Of a DNA stretch of 64,000 bases, positions 17,845 to 25,065 are shown one piece after another (positions within the stretch are counted from its first letter, which is position 1; every line of letters starts with the position of its first letter). The position numbers and the translations under genes are program-made. This DNA comes from G965267425 sp965267425 (GTDB lineage: Bacteria > Bacteroidota > Bacteroidia > Flavobacteriales_E > Vicingaceae): the NCBI GenBank assembly GCA_965267425.1, contig OZ253959.1, positions 434,001 through 498,000 of the forward strand, given 5' to 3'. The notes below the pieces were generated by a model that was not told the origin of the DNA, searched no databases, and saw nothing but the letters and a program-made list of their open reading frames with translations.

Positions 17845-18744
17845 TTGGATAAAGTGACACTTTCTAACCTTCTTACTTCCAAGGCGAATCTTCTCCTTGT
17901 GTTGAGTATTCTTCTTACACCTGTGTTATATGCACAGGATGATCAAACAGATGAAATTCCCGTTAAAATTCATTATCAAAACAAGGGTAAATTTTTTGGG
18001 TATTGGGGATGGAACTGGTCGTGGTATTCTAAATCGGATATTCGATTTCAGGGGGATGAATATGATTTCACATTGAGTAAAGTTCGGGCAAGTGATCGTC
18101 AGTCAGAATTTTCTTTTGATACCTACTTTAATCCCAAAAACCTCAGTATTCCTCAGGTCAATTATCGCATAGGTTATTATTTCGCTGAAAATTATTCTGT
18201 TTCATTTGGTGTTGATCACATGAAGTATGTGACCGCACCCAATCAATATGTGCCTATTGAAGGAACCATTGATAAGTTGGATGAACCTTTGTACAATGGG
18301 ATTTATGAAGGAGAGAAAATTCAATTGACCGGAGACTTTTTGGCTTTCGAACATACCGATGGTTTAAATTATGTGAGTCTTGCAGTTGACCGCCATGATC
18401 ATTTGGCAAATCTTGAAAAGTATGGTTTGCACCGAGTGGATATTTTCCTCACTGAAGGATTGGGAGGAGGAATCTTGTATCCCAAAACCGCGGCCAAGTT
18501 GATGGACTACGAATTGTATGATGCCTTCCATGTGGCTGGTTATGGTGTCGATGTGAAACTCGGCATTGAGATTCGCATGTTTGATTACTTTTTTATTCGT
18601 TCCGAATTGAAAGGGGGTTACATTAATATGCCCGACATTCGTACTACCTCCAATGTTAATGACAAAGCCAGCCAGCAATTTTGTTTTGCACAAGCCAATG
18701 TTTTGATTGGTTTTTTGCTTCCGGTTGTTGGCTACAATAAATAG
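17845..18744 (+). CDS. Putative outer membrane beta-barrel protein
   Basis: A 299-residue protein that lacks a usable ATG. The best start is TTG at 17845 (MDKVTLSNLLTSKANLLLVL), with GTG at 17854 as alternative; either leaves a signal peptide ending near LYAQ. The mature part alternates aromatic and polar residues (WGWNWSWYSKSD, VNYRIGYYFAENYSVSFGVD) and ends in hydrophobic strands (CFAQANVLIGFLLPVVGYNK), as in small outer membrane barrels of Bacteroidota. Function is unknown. The next gene begins 21 bp downstream on the same strand. Confidence 0.65.
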   Translation: MDKVTLSNLLTSKANLLLVLSILLTPVLYAQDDQTDEIPVKIHYQNKGKFFGYWGWNWSWYSKSDIRFQGDEYDFTLSKVRASDRQSEFSFDTYFNPKNLSIPQVNYRIGYYFAENYSVSFGVDHMKYVTAPNQYVPIEGTIDKLDEPLYNGIYEGEKIQLTGDFLAFEHTDGLNYVSLAVDRHDHLANLEKYGLHRVDIFLTEGLGGGILYPKTAAKLMDYELYDAFHVAGYGVDVKLGIEIRMFDYFFIRSELKGGYINMPDIRTTSNVNDKASQQFCFAQANVLIGFLLPVVGYNK

Positions 18745-18765
18745 ATTTGTACTTCTTATTTTAAA

Positions 18766-19119
18766 ATGAATTCCATGAGCAAATCAAAAATGATTATGGT
18801 TGCTGGTCCGTATACCGCCTCCACTGAAGAACAACAGATGAAGAATTTTGACAACATGAACTATGCTGCAGCAAAGGTGTTGGAAAAAGGACATATTCCG
18901 GTAGTTGGTGTGAACGCAGCATTGCCCGTTGTTTCTTATGCCAAGGTAGAAAACGCCTATGATGCGGTCATGGACATTTCATTGGCTCTTGCCAAAAATT
19001 GCGATGCCATTTTGATGATAGGAGAAAGTACCGGAGCTAATCTGGAAAGACAGGTTGTGGAAAACAGTGGAGGAACGGTTTATACTTCGATTGATGAGAT
19101 AGAGAACGTACAATCGTAA
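18766..19119 (+). CDS. Nucleoside 2-deoxyribosyltransferase-like (DUF4406-type) protein
   Basis: A 117-residue cytoplasmic protein. The N-terminal motif MVAGPYTAS followed by NFDNMNYAAAKVLEKGHIPV, and the later ISLALAKNCDAILMI and STGANLERQVVENSGG, match the layout of small nucleoside 2-deoxyribosyltransferase-like/DUF4406 proteins, which bind nucleotides in a Rossmann-type pocket. Whether it cleaves a nucleoside bond is not shown. A second ATG at 18775 could be the start. The following gene starts three bases after its stop, indicating cotranscription. Confidence 0.65.
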   Translation: MNSMSKSKMIMVAGPYTASTEEQQMKNFDNMNYAAAKVLEKGHIPVVGVNAALPVVSYAKVENAYDAVMDISLALAKNCDAILMIGESTGANLERQVVENSGGTVYTSIDEIENVQS

Positions 19120-19122
19120 TTC

Positions 19123-19407
19123 ATGTCCGAAGAAAAAATCATGACCTTGCATCCTCAAGGTAAAGCAGGGGTAAACATCCTCAAAAGACGTTACGATTTC
19201 ATAAAGGAATTCATTATTTCCACCTTGGAAAAACATGGGAAAATCAGTTTTGATGAATTAACTGATTTGGCTGTTGATGAACTCACAGAAAAGTTTGATG
19301 GAAAGGTATTGTGGTACCTCGTTACGGTCAAGTTGGATTTGGAAGCCAGAAAGGAGATTGAACGCATTCCAAAAACGAGTCCTCATGAGTTGAGGTTGGT
19401 GAGTTAA
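19123..19407 (+). CDS. Small soluble protein of unknown function
   Basis: A 94-residue protein starting three bases after the DUF4406-like gene. The chain (MSEEKIMTLHPQGKAGVNIL) continues with a helical region IKEFIISTLEKHGKISFDEL that looks like a small winged-helix or HTH arrangement, then VLWYLVTVKLDLEARKEIER. It has no signal peptide or membrane segment. It may act with the upstream protein, but this rests on spacing alone. Confidence 0.6.
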   Translation: MSEEKIMTLHPQGKAGVNILKRRYDFIKEFIISTLEKHGKISFDELTDLAVDELTEKFDGKVLWYLVTVKLDLEARKEIERIPKTSPHELRLVS

Positions 19408-19441
19408 GGAAGTATCCTAAACGTATTACTTAGAATTTTAA

Positions 19442-20272
19442 CTACCTGCAATCATAATTAAATACAAAATATTCGGAACGAACATCTGAACTTACCAACA
19501 CATTGGTGGGATACCCATTGGCATTGTAGTCGTACGTATAATAATAGTATTCGACTGGTCCGGCAACACCATTATCAAAGGTTTGGCTTGTCATTTCAAC
19601 CACATTGTTTCGAGAATAGGGATTCATAAATTCCAGAAAGTCTCTGAATCCAAAAAAGCGAATTGGAAAGGTCAATAACACAAATGGGTTCTTGAATTGA
19701 TCGTATTTAAATGCATATTCGTATCGGATGGTGGAATTCGAAATGGTCTTGGAAAGCCTTTCCATATTTCCATTAGCATCGTAACTCATGGAATAAGCAA
19801 CTTGTCGGGGGCGATTTTCCTCATGCACCACATATGAGGTAATGCGATCGAATGCATCATAATCAATCAATACATACTCTGAAAATCCACCTCGATAAAT
19901 GGAATCTATACGACCTTGTTGATCGTAATAAAATTGATAGGTCCCAGTAGCTGTCAATATTCCTTCACTGGTGTAAACTAATTTTTGTTGTACGATTTTT
20001 CCTGTCGCGTCAAAAGCATTTTCGTATTCAGAATAACCTAACCCCGCATTAAAATCAGTGAGGTAATTATTCACTCTGTCAACGCTATCATATTCAACGT
20101 ACAACGCCTTAATGTCGTATGTAGGGAAGGTGTCAGTTAGGCTGGTTAGCAGGCATATCGGATTAGAAGAAACGGAATTTTCAATTTCATCAATCTTGTT
20201 GGGTTCATCTTTTTTACATGCATTTAACATGAACAAGACTACAAGGAGCCATATGAAGGTAAAGCGATTCAT
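19442..20272 (-). CDS. Lipoprotein with YD-like tyrosine-rich repeats
   Basis: A 276-residue lipoprotein: MNRFTFIWLLVVLFMLNACKK has a lipobox with Cys near position 19. The mature chain holds repeated short hairpin motifs such as YQFYYDQQGRIDSIY, VLIDYDAFDRITSYV, YSMSYDANGNMERLS and YTYDYNANGYPTNV. They resemble YD/Rhs-type repeats and are common in surface lipoproteins of Bacteroidota. Function is unknown. It begins the accessory stretch and is transcribed against its neighbours. Confidence 0.75.
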   Translation of the reverse strand: MNRFTFIWLLVVLFMLNACKKDEPNKIDEIENSVSSNPICLLTSLTDTFPTYDIKALYVEYDSVDRVNNYLTDFNAGLGYSEYENAFDATGKIVQQKLVYTSEGILTATGTYQFYYDQQGRIDSIYRGGFSEYVLIDYDAFDRITSYVVHEENRPRQVAYSMSYDANGNMERLSKTISNSTIRYEYAFKYDQFKNPFVLLTFPIRFFGFRDFLEFMNPYSRNNVVEMTSQTFDNGVAGPVEYYYYTYDYNANGYPTNVLVSSDVRSEYFVFNYDCR

Positions 20273-20399
20273 TTGATAAGATCAATGATTCAACAAAAAT
20301 ACGCGGAATAGATAAACCAATTTCCAAATTGCACCTAATGACGAATCTCATCATTTTGCACACTTGCTGCTAAATGTCTCAATTTCTTAAATTTATAGG

Positions 20400-20561
20400 G
20401 TGAGTTTCTCCAAGTCCGTTTACCGTGTCTTTAAAACATTGTTGATCATTATTGTAGTTTTTAATACCGTAGTAGTGCTTATCATTTTATCCTTTTCGGT
20501 ATTGGCATTGATAGCAAGTGCTTTATTTGGTTGGGGATTTTTGGAAGGATTTTATAAATGA
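20400..20561 (+). CDS. Small single-pass membrane protein (53 aa)
   Basis: A GTG-started frame of 53 residues reading MSFSKSVYRVFKTLLIIIVV and ending SALFGWGFLEGFYK. A basic N-terminus precedes about 30 strongly hydrophobic residues. Its stop is six bases before the next ATG, so it probably forms a pair with the four-helix membrane protein downstream. No family was recognised, and the absence of ATG lowers confidence. Confidence 0.4.
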   Translation: MSFSKSVYRVFKTLLIIIVVFNTVVVLIILSFSVLALIASALFGWGFLEGFYK

Positions 20562-20567
20562 AAGTTT

Positions 20568-20960
20568 ATGACAGCAGATTCTTTTTTAAAACAATCAGGA
20601 TTAATTTTCCTTTATTATTACATCTCCTTTGTCATTTTATATTTTATCCATCCCGTTTATAGCGCTCCTGATATTCCACATTTGTTATTGGCGGCGACGC
20701 TCTTTGGAGTTGTAGGAATAGGCATTGTAGGAGCGATGGCCCTCTTGACCTTATTGTTTAAAAAAATCAATAGCCCATTTCTCTCTTACATTGTGCCAAT
20801 TTTAGTGTATGTAGGCTGCATATTCCTTTGGTTGCTGGCTGGATCGTTAGATGAAGATGGCAATGGCAGGTTATATATTTTATGGGCTTTAGGGCCGATT
20901 ATTCCCATCATTTTTGCGTTGAAGGTTTTGCGAGTAAAATGGATGGAGAAATATAGATAA
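20568..20960 (+). CDS. Small integral membrane protein of unknown function
   Basis: A 130-residue protein with four predicted membrane segments, roughly residues 10-30, 37-62, 69-93 and 103-122. A conserved-looking acidic loop (AGSLDEDGNGRL) sits before the last one, and the C-terminus is basic (VLRVKWMEKYR). No transporter or enzyme motif was recognised. It follows a 53-residue membrane peptide gene by six bases and precedes a secreted protein gene by 23 bases, all on the plus strand. Confidence 0.6.
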   Translation: MTADSFLKQSGLIFLYYYISFVILYFIHPVYSAPDIPHLLLAATLFGVVGIGIVGAMALLTLLFKKINSPFLSYIVPILVYVGCIFLWLLAGSLDEDGNGRLYILWALGPIIPIIFALKVLRVKWMEKYR

Positions 20961-20983
20961 CTTAAAATGTGTAATTTAAGGAT

Positions 20984-21499
20984 ATGTATTGTCGATTATT
21001 GATCATTGCACTATTGATTTCACCATTAACCTTTGCTCAGGTGGGTGCAGCGCACATTAAGGGTGAAATTTACAATCCAAGAATCGAAGATAATTTTGCT
21101 TTCGTTAAACTCTCACTTGATAATACAGATGTTGTTGCTAGCTCTGATGAACAAGGAAAATTCTGGATTGACAATGTCCTTCCTGGGACATATGATCTTA
21201 GACTAGAGTTCCCTGGATTGAAAGACCTCGTTGTTCGCAATATTCAAGTAGATAGTGGACAAGTTCGATTCGTGGAACTTTCTTATCCAGAGCCATGTCC
21301 CAACGTGAGGGATATACACAATAAGCAATGCCCAACATGTCATGAAAAAAACAAAGTTGTTCCCATTGTATATGGGCTGCCGAGTGAAAAGTTGGCCAAA
21401 CAGGCTCAGAAGGGAAAGGTTTTTTTGGGAGGTTGTGTGATTTTCGATTGTTCTCCACAATGGTATTGCAAACGGGATAAACTAGAATTCACCAATTAA
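20984..21499 (+). CDS. Secreted protein: carboxypeptidase-regulatory-like domain plus cysteine (zinc-ribbon-like) tail
   Basis: A 171-residue protein with a signal peptide (MYCRLLIIALLISPLTFAQ). Residues of about 24-100 fit a CarboxypepD_reg-like beta sandwich (IKGEIYNPRIEDNFAFVKLS, then GKFWIDNVLPGTYDLRLEF). The tail has Cys105, Cys116-x2-Cys119, Cys151, Cys156 and Cys162 in CPTCHEKNKVVPIVYGLP, FLGGCVIFDCS and WYCKRDKLEF. This tail resembles zinc-ribbon-like modules of small cytoplasmic proteins, except that Asp165 replaces the last cysteine. A metal-binding or disulfide-bonded periplasmic role is possible. Function is unknown. Confidence 0.65.
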   Translation: MYCRLLIIALLISPLTFAQVGAAHIKGEIYNPRIEDNFAFVKLSLDNTDVVASSDEQGKFWIDNVLPGTYDLRLEFPGLKDLVVRNIQVDSGQVRFVELSYPEPCPNVRDIHNKQCPTCHEKNKVVPIVYGLPSEKLAKQAQKGKVFLGGCVIFDCSPQWYCKRDKLEFTN

Positions 21500-21599
21500 C
21501 AAGTATGTCTCAATGAATGGGGACAAAGGGCTGTTGGTTAATCTGGGATGCCTATTTTTAAAGATGGTAAAGCCTATCATCATTTTTTAATATGGAATT

Positions 21600-22037
21600 A
21601 TGTCAGTAAGGTTGAGAACAAATTGGATAATAATTCTGATTTCTTTTCTTTCTTTTAGTTCATGTAAAAGGGAAGGTTGTACTGATTCTTTAGCTTTGAA
21701 TTATGAAGAAGGCAAAAACAAAGATGATGGTTCTTGTGTATATGGAACTGTCTTGTTTTATACCACAAATGATAGTTATTTCAATTCAGGTTCCACTGAA
21801 GAATTGGTGGAAAAACCGTTTTTAACGGTCAATGGCAAATTTGTTGATTCACTGCATGGGGCAAGAAATATTATACCTGTCAATTGCGATGAAGAATTAA
21901 CCATTGCTTATGATTTTGTTAATTCAAAATCCATTGAGTGGACAATTCATCTGCAAGCAAAAAGCGGGGAGGTCTTAAATAAATCTGGAACACTTAGTCC
22001 CAATGATAGATTTTGTTTTGTTCAGGGGTTTGACTAA
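21600..22037 (+). CDS. Small lipoprotein with GCTD...DDGSC motif
   Basis: A 145-residue lipoprotein: the signal sequence ends ISFLSFSSCKRE with the lipobox cysteine. Directly after it comes GCTDSLALNYEEGKNKDDGS followed by CVYG, a short disulfide/acidic motif seen repeatedly in Bacteroidota surface proteins. The rest is probably a small beta domain (VLFYTTNDSYFNSGSTEE, later IEWTIHLQAKSGEVL). Function is unknown. It converges on the next gene with six bases between the stops. Confidence 0.65.
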   Translation: MSVRLRTNWIIILISFLSFSSCKREGCTDSLALNYEEGKNKDDGSCVYGTVLFYTTNDSYFNSGSTEELVEKPFLTVNGKFVDSLHGARNIIPVNCDEELTIAYDFVNSKSIEWTIHLQAKSGEVLNKSGTLSPNDRFCFVQGFD

Positions 22038-22043
22038 ATAGTA

Positions 22044-22544
22044 TCAATCTGTCAAGAGGCATGCAGCGTTCTCTTGAATTTTGGCAGTTTTATTCTTTCC
22101 GCATTTCAAGGTATATTCTTTTTCCATTTGAATTTTCATGGAATGAACTCCACTTTTGGCGATTTTTTCAACATCGTCTTTTGAAATTTCATATGCAATG
22201 TCGTAATCCGAAACAATTTTTTCCTGCCAAATATGGGTTTTGGGTGTTACATCGTTTTGAGATTTCAAGTTTATGATTGTTTCATCCTCTAATTTCAAAT
22301 AAAGATCTGATCCTTTAGGTAAAGAAAAATTCTCTTCACTTCGATAACGTTTCCAATAAATAAAATAGAATTTATCTCCCATTCTATTTAATCCTGTCTC
22401 GTGATAGGTTCCAACAATTTTTACTACAGTCATTCTTTTTCGCTCTCCAGAAAATTCATCGACAACATCGGCCTTATACCTGCATTTTTTCTGAGCCACA
22501 GAAGAAATTGAAATCAGGAGTGTCAACACAAATAAAAATCTCAT
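22044..22544 (-). CDS. Small secreted protein of unknown function
   Basis: A 166-residue protein with a signal peptide (MRFLFVLTLLISISSVAQ). The mature part is mostly beta, for example FYFIYWKRYRSEENFSLP and DLYLKLEDETIINLKS, with four cysteines and a final segment KEYTLKCGKNKTAKI. No family was recognised. It is the only minus-strand gene among the plus-strand small genes of this stretch. Confidence 0.6.
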   Translation of the reverse strand: MRFLFVLTLLISISSVAQKKCRYKADVVDEFSGERKRMTVVKIVGTYHETGLNRMGDKFYFIYWKRYRSEENFSLPKGSDLYLKLEDETIINLKSQNDVTPKTHIWQEKIVSDYDIAYEISKDDVEKIAKSGVHSMKIQMEKEYTLKCGKNKTAKIQENAACLLTD

Positions 22545-22602
22545 AATACTATGTTTAGGACTAAAGATAGAAGAAAATCATTAGAGCTGTTTTGTGGTGA
22601 TA

Positions 22603-22630
22603 ATGCCTGGATTGGTCTCTGGGCTTTATT
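22603..22630 (+). terminator. Terminator-like hairpin, copy 1 of a recurring family
   Basis: GCCTGGA (22605-22611) pairs with TCTGGGC (22618-22624) around the loop TTGGTC and is followed by TTTATT. The loop and the right arm recur at 23414-23441 and 23735-23764. Unusually it does not follow a plus-strand stop: it lies between two divergent genes, ahead of the gene at 22704. Confidence 0.5.
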
Positions 22631-22703
22631 AATTCGAATTTTTTGGCATAGTTCTTGAATTCATTCTTCTACCCCGCCAGAAATAAACCTTAAAATCTAA
22701 GCT

Positions 22704-23390
22704 ATGAAAGCACGATTAGTTAAGCGGATATTATTTCTTGCTGTTATTCCATTACTTATTTCTTCATGTCGAAAGAAGAGCACCACCTCAGATATATTCC
22801 CCTGTGGAGATATTAGATTGGATTCGATAACACGATCAGACAATTGGTTGGAGTTGCCTTTTTATCAATCCCCTCAATATATATTTTATACAAAAAAGTC
22901 TGGAGAGGTTTCTCATTCTATTGGCGGTCCATTGCAAATTAATGATTCAGAATTTGAAGGGTTATTTCGTAAACCTTGTGATGTTAATATCAACTACTTG
23001 CAGGACGTGCGGGTTAATTCCTGGGAAACTCAAAGAAGCTTTGAGCTAGAGACTCCCAGTCATGAAAAATTCAGCTTATATTATCGTATTGCTCCTCGTC
23101 ATTCTTGGTATGAAGGCCATCAATGGCAAGAATATTTAGTCGTTCATGCATCAATTCACCAAAATGATTCCACGATTCAACATTCATCATTGATTATCCT
23201 TGTTGATGATATTCATTTTTCGAATCCAGATCATAACATCGATTTTGATGAGCCTGTAAATGAATTTACCGTAGGAGATATTACGGCACAAGATGTTTAC
23301 ATTAGTGATGATAGCCTATTGTATTATACACACGACAAGGGGATTATAGCTTTTCGTGACGGAACTGATTTGTGGATTTTGAATGATTGA
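22704..23390 (+). CDS. Lipoprotein of unknown function
   Basis: A 228-residue lipoprotein with signal MKARLVKRILFLAVIPLLIS ending SSC-RKK. The mature chain is rich in aromatic residues and predicted strands (FYQSPQYIFYTKKSGEVSHS, FSLYYRIAPRHSWYEGHQW) and contains acidic loops such as HNIDFDEPVNEF. No domain was recognised. A hairpin of a recurring family precedes it (22603-22630) and another follows it (23414-23441), so it looks like a self-contained unit in the accessory cluster. Confidence 0.65.
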   Translation: MKARLVKRILFLAVIPLLISSCRKKSTTSDIFPCGDIRLDSITRSDNWLELPFYQSPQYIFYTKKSGEVSHSIGGPLQINDSEFEGLFRKPCDVNINYLQDVRVNSWETQRSFELETPSHEKFSLYYRIAPRHSWYEGHQWQEYLVVHASIHQNDSTIQHSSLIILVDDIHFSNPDHNIDFDEPVNEFTVGDITAQDVYISDDSLLYYTHDKGIIAFRDGTDLWILND

Positions 23391-23413
23391 ATGATATAAA
23401 ATCTACCCAAGTG

Positions 23414-23441
23414 AAGCTCGGGTTGGTCTCCGGGCTTTTTT
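23414..23441 (+). terminator. Intrinsic terminator, copy 2 of a recurring hairpin family
   Basis: AAGCTCGG (23414-23421) pairs with CCGGGCTT (23430-23437) around a loop containing TTGGT, followed by a T run. It terminates the lipoprotein gene and lies 30 bases before the next start. Confidence 0.75.
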
Positions 23442-23471
23442 ATACATTTAACTATAGTAAGAGGCCTTGTT

Positions 23472-23687
23472 ATGTTCTTCCGGATTGTTAAATTGTTGTT
23501 TCAACTGATTGTCTTAATAGGAAGCTGTGTGGCCTTTTGGTTAATCGCTTTTTTCTCAATGTTCATTGGTGGAATCCTTCAGTTATTGTTGATTGTGCTT
23601 GCTGCTGTCATGTCATATATTTTATTTAAATCGGCTCTTGAAACAATTAGACAGTTCATAATGCAATTCAAAGAAAATATTGACTAA
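23472..23687 (+). CDS. Small membrane protein (71 aa)
   Basis: A 71-residue protein with two predicted membrane helices (about residues 7-31 and 34-55) and a charged amphipathic tail (LETIRQFIMQFKENID). It is flanked on both sides by hairpins of the same family. No function is suggested by the sequence. The possibility of a toxin-like membrane peptide cannot be judged without expression data. Confidence 0.5.
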   Translation: MFFRIVKLLFQLIVLIGSCVAFWLIAFFSMFIGGILQLLLIVLAAVMSYILFKSALETIRQFIMQFKENID

Positions 23688-23734
23688 TATTAAATAATCA
23701 ATTAGCAACAATAAACCTGCTTTTTCGCGGTGGT

Positions 23735-23764
23735 AAAGCCCTGATTGGCCTCCGCGCTTTTTTT
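23735..23764 (+). terminator. Intrinsic terminator, copy 3 of a recurring hairpin family
   Basis: AAAGCCCTGA (23735-23744) pairs imperfectly with TCCGCGCTTT (23751-23760) around TTGGCC, followed by TTTT. It shares the loop and right arm with the hairpins at 22603 and 23414. Confidence 0.65.
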
Positions 23765-23798
23765 CATACCTTAGAAGTGTTCTACTTCATCATGGGTT

Positions 23799-24494
23799 AT
23801 GCTTTTACACCTTACTCCAACTGAAAACACTGTCTTTTTGAGTAATATTCTCTCCTCAATATTTGTAGGATGTTTCGTTGCGGTTATTACAGCGTTGGTT
23901 AGTTATTTATTTCATAAGAATTCCATAAAGGAACTAACTAATAGGGTCGAATTGGTTAAAGATCAATTCATATTATTTCGACAACAACATCAAATTGAGT
24001 ATGCCGAATATAAAAAGAGGGAGCTGGATTCAATCATTCACTTATTTAATTTTTTTATAGAGTGGAGTAAAGATCTTGATTTTCGATTGAAAATGCTGCC
24101 AAAAAGCCTTTCAGAATATATGAAAGTTGAAGAGGAGCTCGCAGAATTCCATAGAACCAATTGGATGTTGTCTGAGAAAAAAATTTCACAAGCTGAGATA
24201 TTTTTGGATCCATCTGATGTTCAAAATTATCGTGATCTAAGAGCTTTAATTGACATTATGCTACATTCATTTGCTAATTCTCATTACAAAAATGTTCAAA
24301 GAGATAAATTTCTCGAAATGATGGATAGGAGAAACATCCCTGAACAAAAAATTACCGAAGATCACATTAAAAGGCTTAAGATTGAGATTGATGAACATAA
24401 CGCAACCTATACCCAATATGAAACCGAATTTAGAAAATTGTTAATTGAACATACTAAGGATTTAAAAAATCGAATTCTACCAAAAAAATCATGA
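23799..24494 (+). CDS. Membrane-anchored helical protein of unknown function
   Basis: A 231-residue protein with one N-terminal membrane helix (about residues 14-39, ILSSIFVGCFVAVITALVSY) followed by a long, charged helical region that probably forms coiled coil (IKELTNRVELVKDQFILF, later EYMKVEEELAEFHRTNWM). The C-terminus is basic (KDLKNRILPKKS). The shape, one anchor plus cytoplasmic helices, recalls many phage-related or defence-associated accessory proteins, but there is no diagnostic motif, so function is unassigned. It follows the third hairpin of the cluster. Confidence 0.6.
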   Translation: MLLHLTPTENTVFLSNILSSIFVGCFVAVITALVSYLFHKNSIKELTNRVELVKDQFILFRQQHQIEYAEYKKRELDSIIHLFNFFIEWSKDLDFRLKMLPKSLSEYMKVEEELAEFHRTNWMLSEKKISQAEIFLDPSDVQNYRDLRALIDIMLHSFANSHYKNVQRDKFLEMMDRRNIPEQKITEDHIKRLKIEIDEHNATYTQYETEFRKLLIEHTKDLKNRILPKKS

Positions 24495-24573
24495 AACCCC
24501 GTACATCACCATACTATTCGCCCTCATTGTTACCCTTGTAACGGGCCTAATTGTCATGTGTTGTTATTTTTGA

Positions 24574-24744
24574 ATGCTTATTTTTGATTGTATGAAGCGA
24601 ATTCCAGGAATCTTCAAATTGTTTGACATTTCTCATGCCCTGCTCAGACCACTTTTTATCATAATTATCGTTGGTCTGGTATTGACCGCCATTGTATTAT
24701 GGTACACTCGGTTTTTCGATCCGTATTTATTCCTCGACTTTTAA
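24574..24744 (+). CDS. Small single-pass membrane protein (56 aa)
   Basis: A frame of 56 residues, MLIFDCMKRIPGIFKLF at the start and TRFFDPYLFLDF at the end, with one strong membrane helix (FIIIIVGLVLTAIVLWY). An internal ATG at 24592 (MKRIPGIF) is an alternative start. It is the last possible gene before the tRNA and lies just left of a fragment of the tRNA 3' end. Coding status is uncertain because of its size. Confidence 0.35.
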   Translation: MLIFDCMKRIPGIFKLFDISHALLRPLFIIIIVGLVLTAIVLWYTRFFDPYLFLDF

Positions 24745-24765
24745 AGACGCACATTTTTTTCGGGC

Positions 24766-24783
24766 TGTGGAGAATGCTGGATT
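24766..24783. repeat. Partial copy of the tRNA-Ala 3' end
   Basis: TGTGGAGAATGCTGGATT repeats 24937-24954, the 3' acceptor and T-arm end of the tRNA-Ala gene with one flanking base, with a single C/T difference and in the same orientation. The copies are 171 bp apart. This is the arrangement left by integration or slippage at a tRNA 3' end. Confidence 0.6.
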
Positions 24784-24898
24784 AACTAACGTTGATCCGA
24801 TAAGGGTGGAGTCAATCCATCCAAAAACCCTCTCACTTCGTTCGACATTTTTTTATTCTTCAGCACGAACTCAAATAAATTTGGTTCGCGCTTCTAAT

Positions 24899-24928
24899 AA
24901 AAAAAACCCATCTTTCGATGGGCTTTTT
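24899..24928 (-). terminator. Terminator downstream of tRNA-Ala
   Basis: CCCATC (24907-24912) and GATGGG (24917-24922) form a stem with loop TTTC. The A run on the left becomes a U run in the minus-strand transcript, so it fits as terminator of the tRNA. T residues on the right allow action in the other direction too. Confidence 0.75.
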
Positions 24929-24938
24929 GGTTGGTTTG

Positions 24939-25012
24939 TGGAGAATGCCGGATTCGAACCGGCGGCCTCTTGCATGCCATGCAAACGCTCTAGCCAACTG
25001 AGCTAATCCCCC
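24939..25012 (-). tRNA. tRNA-Ala (anticodon GGC)
   Basis: On the minus strand the gene begins GGGGGATTAGCTCAG. The seven-base acceptor pairs GGGGGAT with ATTCTCC and includes the G3-U70 pair diagnostic for alanine. The anticodon loop is ATGGCAT, giving GGC. The T loop is TTCGAAT. The discriminator is A and CCA is not encoded. A terminator follows at 24899-24928. Confidence 0.95.
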
Positions 25013-25065
25013 AAACGGACGCCAAAAGTATTAAATTTTTATAAATTGGCAGAGCGATTTTTACC

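Noticed and set aside
22603..23764. Integron attC sites
   Set aside because: The repeated hairpins are short, end in T runs and lack the paired core sites of attC; no integron integrase is present. A terminator-like family is the simpler reading.
24495..24573. Possible hydrophobic peptide frame just after the coiled-coil gene
   Set aside because: The only frame with membrane-like character has no start codon in its first part and no upstream continuation.
24692..25006. Plus-strand open frame across the tRNA-Ala region
   Set aside because: It runs antisense through the tRNA gene and its terminator and has no protein-like pattern; it exists by chance.
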